Shown piece by piece: positions 48,899 to 51,162 of a stretch of 51,162 bases of DNA (the stretch's first letter is position 1; each line of letters opens with the position of its first letter). Below the pieces are notes generated by a model that saw only the letters and a program-made list of their open reading frames with translations, was not told where the DNA came from and ran no database searches. The stretch is from contig CAYVTI010000013.1 of NCBI GenBank assembly GCA_964454545.1, forward strand, positions 1-51,162, read 5' to 3'. A program made the translations under genes and the position numbers. This DNA is from JABCZZ01 sp964454545 (lineage in GTDB: Bacteria > Pseudomonadota > Alphaproteobacteria > Rickettsiales > JABCZZ01).

Positions 48899-50215
48899 AT
48901 GGCCACGAAAACTGCTGCTACGCTGACTTCACAGGATTACAAAGTGGCGGATATCCGCCTTGCCGACTGGGGAAACAAGGAAATCAGCCTGGCAGAGACC
49001 GAAATGCCCGGCCTTATGGCGTTACGTGCAGAATACGGCAAATCGCAACCGCTCAAGGGCGCCCGCATCGCAGGCTGCCTGCATATGACCATCCAGACCG
49101 CTGTATTGATCGAAACCTTGATTGCGCTTGGCGCAACCGTGCGCTGGTCAAGCTGCAACATCTTTTCCACGCAGGATCAGGCGGCGGCGGCCATTGCTTC
49201 GAAGGGCATTCCGGTATTCGCATGGAAAGGCGAAACCGAGGAAGAATATGACTGGTGCATTGAACAGACCATAAAAGGCCCGGATGGATGGCTGCCCAAC
49301 ATGATTCTGGACGACGGTGGAGATCTCACCCGCATTATGCACGAAAAATATCCCGAACTTCTGAGGGAAATAAAAGGCATTTCGGAAGAAACCACCACTG
49401 GCGTCCACCGCCTGTATGAAATGCAGAAGGCTGGTAAGCTGAGCGTTCCTGCAATTGACGTGAACAACTCGGTGACCAAATCCAAATTCGATAACTTATA
49501 CGGTTGCCGTGAAAGCCTGCCGGATGGCGTCAAGCGTGCGACTGATGTCATGATTGCCGGCAAGGTCGTTGTCGTTGCCGGATATGGCGACGTCGGCAAA
49601 GGCTGTGCCGCCTCCATGGCGCGTCAGGGCGCACGCGTGCTGGTGACGGAAATCGATCCTATCTGCGCACTGCAGGCCGCAATGGAAGGCTATCAGGTTG
49701 TCACTATGGAAGATGCTGCAAAACAGGGCGACATCTTTGTCACTGCCACCGGAAATGTTGATGTTATAACGCTCGATCATATGCGCGTCATGAAAGACCG
49801 CGCCATTGTCTGCAACATTGGGCATTTCGACAGCGAAATACAGGTTTCGGCCCTCCAGAACCTGCAATGGTCGGAAGTGAAGCCGCAGGTCGATGAAATC
49901 ACGTTCCCGGACGGTAAGCGCATTATCCTTCTTGCCAAAGGCCGCCTTGTGAATCTGGGATGTGCCACCGGACATCCGAGCTTCGTCATGAGCACGTCGT
50001 TTTCCAACCAGGTGTTGGCGCAAATTGAATTATTCAATAATTCTAAAAAATATGAAAAGAAGGTCTATGTTCTTCCCAAGCACCTAGACGAAAAAGTCGC
50101 CGCGTTGCATCTCGATAAAATCGGTGCCAGGCTTACCAAGCTTACCCAGAAGCAGGCGGATTATATCGGCACCAGCGTAAATGGCCCGTTTAAGCCAGAG
50201 GCATATCGCTACTAG
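48899..50215 (+). CDS. ahcY: S-adenosylhomocysteine hydrolase
   Basis: 438 residues. It splits SAH into adenosine and homocysteine, relieving inhibition of methyltransferases. KVADIRLADWGNKEISLAE, RIAGCLHMTIQTAVLIETL, VAGYGDVGKGCAASMARQ (NAD) and the C-terminal GPFKPEAYRY are present. AGGG lies about 8 bases before the ATG. Followed 2 bases later by trmL. Confidence 0.97.
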   Translation: MATKTAATLTSQDYKVADIRLADWGNKEISLAETEMPGLMALRAEYGKSQPLKGARIAGCLHMTIQTAVLIETLIALGATVRWSSCNIFSTQDQAAAAIASKGIPVFAWKGETEEEYDWCIEQTIKGPDGWLPNMILDDGGDLTRIMHEKYPELLREIKGISEETTTGVHRLYEMQKAGKLSVPAIDVNNSVTKSKFDNLYGCRESLPDGVKRATDVMIAGKVVVVAGYGDVGKGCAASMARQGARVLVTEIDPICALQAAMEGYQVVTMEDAAKQGDIFVTATGNVDVITLDHMRVMKDRAIVCNIGHFDSEIQVSALQNLQWSEVKPQVDEITFPDGKRIILLAKGRLVNLGCATGHPSFVMSTSFSNQVLAQIELFNNSKKYEKKVYVLPKHLDEKVAALHLDKIGARLTKLTQKQADYIGTSVNGPFKPEAYRY

Positions 50216-50217
50216 GC

Positions 50218-50667
50218 ATGACTGCCATCGCGCTTTACCAGCCCGATATACCACAGAACCTCGGAAGTATTCTGCGCTTGTGTGCCTGTACGGATGTGCC
50301 TTGCCATATCATAGAGCCCTGCGGCTTTATCATTGACGACAAGCGCATCCGCCGCGTGGCGATGGATTATATCGGGCACGTAAAATGGCAGCGCCATTCC
50401 TCGTGGGAAAGATTCAAGGCGGATACAAAATCACGCATTATCCTGCTTTCCACCAAGGCAAAGGCCAATTACTGCGACTTCTCTTTTTCCCGGCCGGATA
50501 TCCTGCTTCTGGGCAGGGAAAGCGCCGGAGTTCCGCAGGAAGTGCTCGATCATTGCGATGCATCCGTGCGTATCCCCATGTCGCAGCATGCCCGCTCGCT
50601 CAATATCGCACTGGCGGCAGGAATGGTTCTGGGTGAAGCCCTCAGGCAGACAGCGCTATTTCCTTAA
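50218..50667 (+). CDS. trmL: tRNA (cytidine/uridine-2'-O-)-methyltransferase TrmL
   Basis: 149 residues, SPOUT family. MTAIALYQPDIPQNLGSILR, DILLLGRESAGVPQEVLDHC and the knot motif IPMSQHARSLNIALAAGMVL are clear. TrmL methylates the wobble ribose of tRNALeu species. Its gene ends overlapping the next, convergent gene by 12 bases. Confidence 0.94.
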   Translation: MTAIALYQPDIPQNLGSILRLCACTDVPCHIIEPCGFIIDDKRIRRVAMDYIGHVKWQRHSSWERFKADTKSRIILLSTKAKANYCDFSFSRPDILLLGRESAGVPQEVLDHCDASVRIPMSQHARSLNIALAAGMVLGEALRQTALFP

Positions 50668-51162
50668 TATATAATAACCTAATGCCCGCCACATCCGGCC
50701 CATACCATGCAGCTTGTCGACGTTATCGCTGGCAACCAGCGGCACTGTCTGTTGCGGTGCATTCGCTGATTCTATCCTCAGATCAGCAATATGCTCTCCC
50801 TGCGTAAGAGGCGCAGGCACTGGTTCATTATAAGCCACGGTAAGCTTTATCTTATCGCGTCCGGCCTTGGGTAAGGTAAGCACCACATCCTTACCCACGG
50901 TCAGACCAACTTGATCTTTTTCGCCAAACCACACATTCGCTTTATCCACTATGTCTCCCCTGTGCAACAAGGTGACATTGTCGAAATCGCGAAACGCAAA
51001 GGCAAGCAGGCGTTCTGCCTCTTCTGCACGTTCTTTCTCACTGGAAAGGCCATTCACTACCACGATTTCACGCCTGTCTTTTCCATCTTTCGCTGAAACA
51101 ACTATCCCATATCCGCCCTCGTCAGTGTGCCCGGTCTTCAGGCCGTCCACTCCCAGATCGTT
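50656..51162 (-). CDS. D-alanyl-D-alanine carboxypeptidase, C-terminal part (partial)
   Basis: 168 residues, continuing past the right edge. VDGLKTGHTDEGGYGIVVSA contains the KTG motif of the penicillin-binding DacA/DacC fold, followed by the C-terminal PBP5 domain (VGLTVGKDVVLTLPK, YNEPVPAPLTQGEHIADL). The protein trims peptidoglycan stem peptides in the periplasm. The SXXK and SXN motifs would lie outside the window. A C-terminal RALGYYILRK may be the membrane-anchoring amphipathic tail. Confidence 0.92.
   Translation of the reverse strand, partial: NDLGVDGLKTGHTDEGGYGIVVSAKDGKDRREIVVVNGLSSEKERAEEAERLLAFAFRDFDNVTLLHRGDIVDKANVWFGEKDQVGLTVGKDVVLTLPKAGRDKIKLTVAYNEPVPAPLTQGEHIADLRIESANAPQQTVPLVASDNVDKLHGMGRMWRALGYYILRK

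Noticed and set aside
1..51162. tRNA, rRNA or CRISPR array
   Set aside because: No TTCGAATC-type T-arm in intergenic DNA, no rRNA-like sequence and no regularly spaced repeat found by eye.

Overview
The window looks like a chromosomal scaffold of a flagellated alphaproteobacterium of moderate GC content. Evidence: a divergent flagellar locus with a sigma-54 type promoter, a stand-alone sdhB, an acyl-CoA dehydrogenase next to an hydroxyacyl-CoA dehydrogenase with an alphaproteobacterial-like domain order, Tad-type (TadE/TadG) pilus genes, and three perfect TTAA-N7-TTAAC sites, the pattern bound by CtrA. I cannot place it to order. A run of 100 N shows that it is an assembled scaffold.

Layout. 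1-2.4 kb: a compact cassette with a DUF262/DUF1524 protein (a family common among anti-phage nucleases) and two small overlapping genes, after the tail of another gene. 2.4-6.3 kb: a minus-strand Tad group (one TadG-like with a von Willebrand A domain, two TadE-like, one very short TadE-like). 6.5-10.3 kb: dxs, tsaD and a KirBac potassium channel. 10.4-15.0 kb: a divergent flagellar locus, csrA-fhlB-orf-fliO-fliP-PAP2-ABC permease on the minus strand and flgB-flgC-fliE on the plus strand. 15.1-18.9 kb: yceI, sdhB, an SDR enzyme and one gene split by the N run. 19-26.5 kb: panC, malate synthase, folK-folP-folC and queA. 27.3-30.7 kb: ybjN-like, proC, purU, yebC and ruvC. 30.7-33.4 kb: a PLD-like protein, an unknown protein and hemW. 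33.6-38.4 kb: two paralogous prepilin/beta-propeller fusion genes with a broken third prepilin start and a higBA toxin-antitoxin pair between them, then folB. 38.6-42.8 kb: beta-oxidation genes. 42.8-43.9 kb: an inositol-monophosphatase-like gene bracketed by a perfect 22-base direct repeat. 43.9-48.1 kb: a minus-strand heptose/ABC-exporter glycan cluster (gmhA, permease, ATPase, heptose kinase, fcl-like). 48.1-51.2 kb: uracil-DNA glycosylase, ahcY, trmL and a partial D-alanyl-D-alanine carboxypeptidase.

Most metabolic genes are ordinary housekeeping functions. The parts most worth a second look are: (1) the 1127-base unit carrying the phosphatase-like gene, inserted exactly at the shared 3' ends of two convergent genes; (2) the prepilin-propeller paralogues with the higBA insertion; (3) the artificial gap at 18.1 kb, whose two sides carry the same 55 bases and rejoin into one open reading frame when collapsed; (4) the candidate CtrA sites, including a duplicated upstream region in the Tad group; and (5) a nested rod-like RNA fold upstream of panC.
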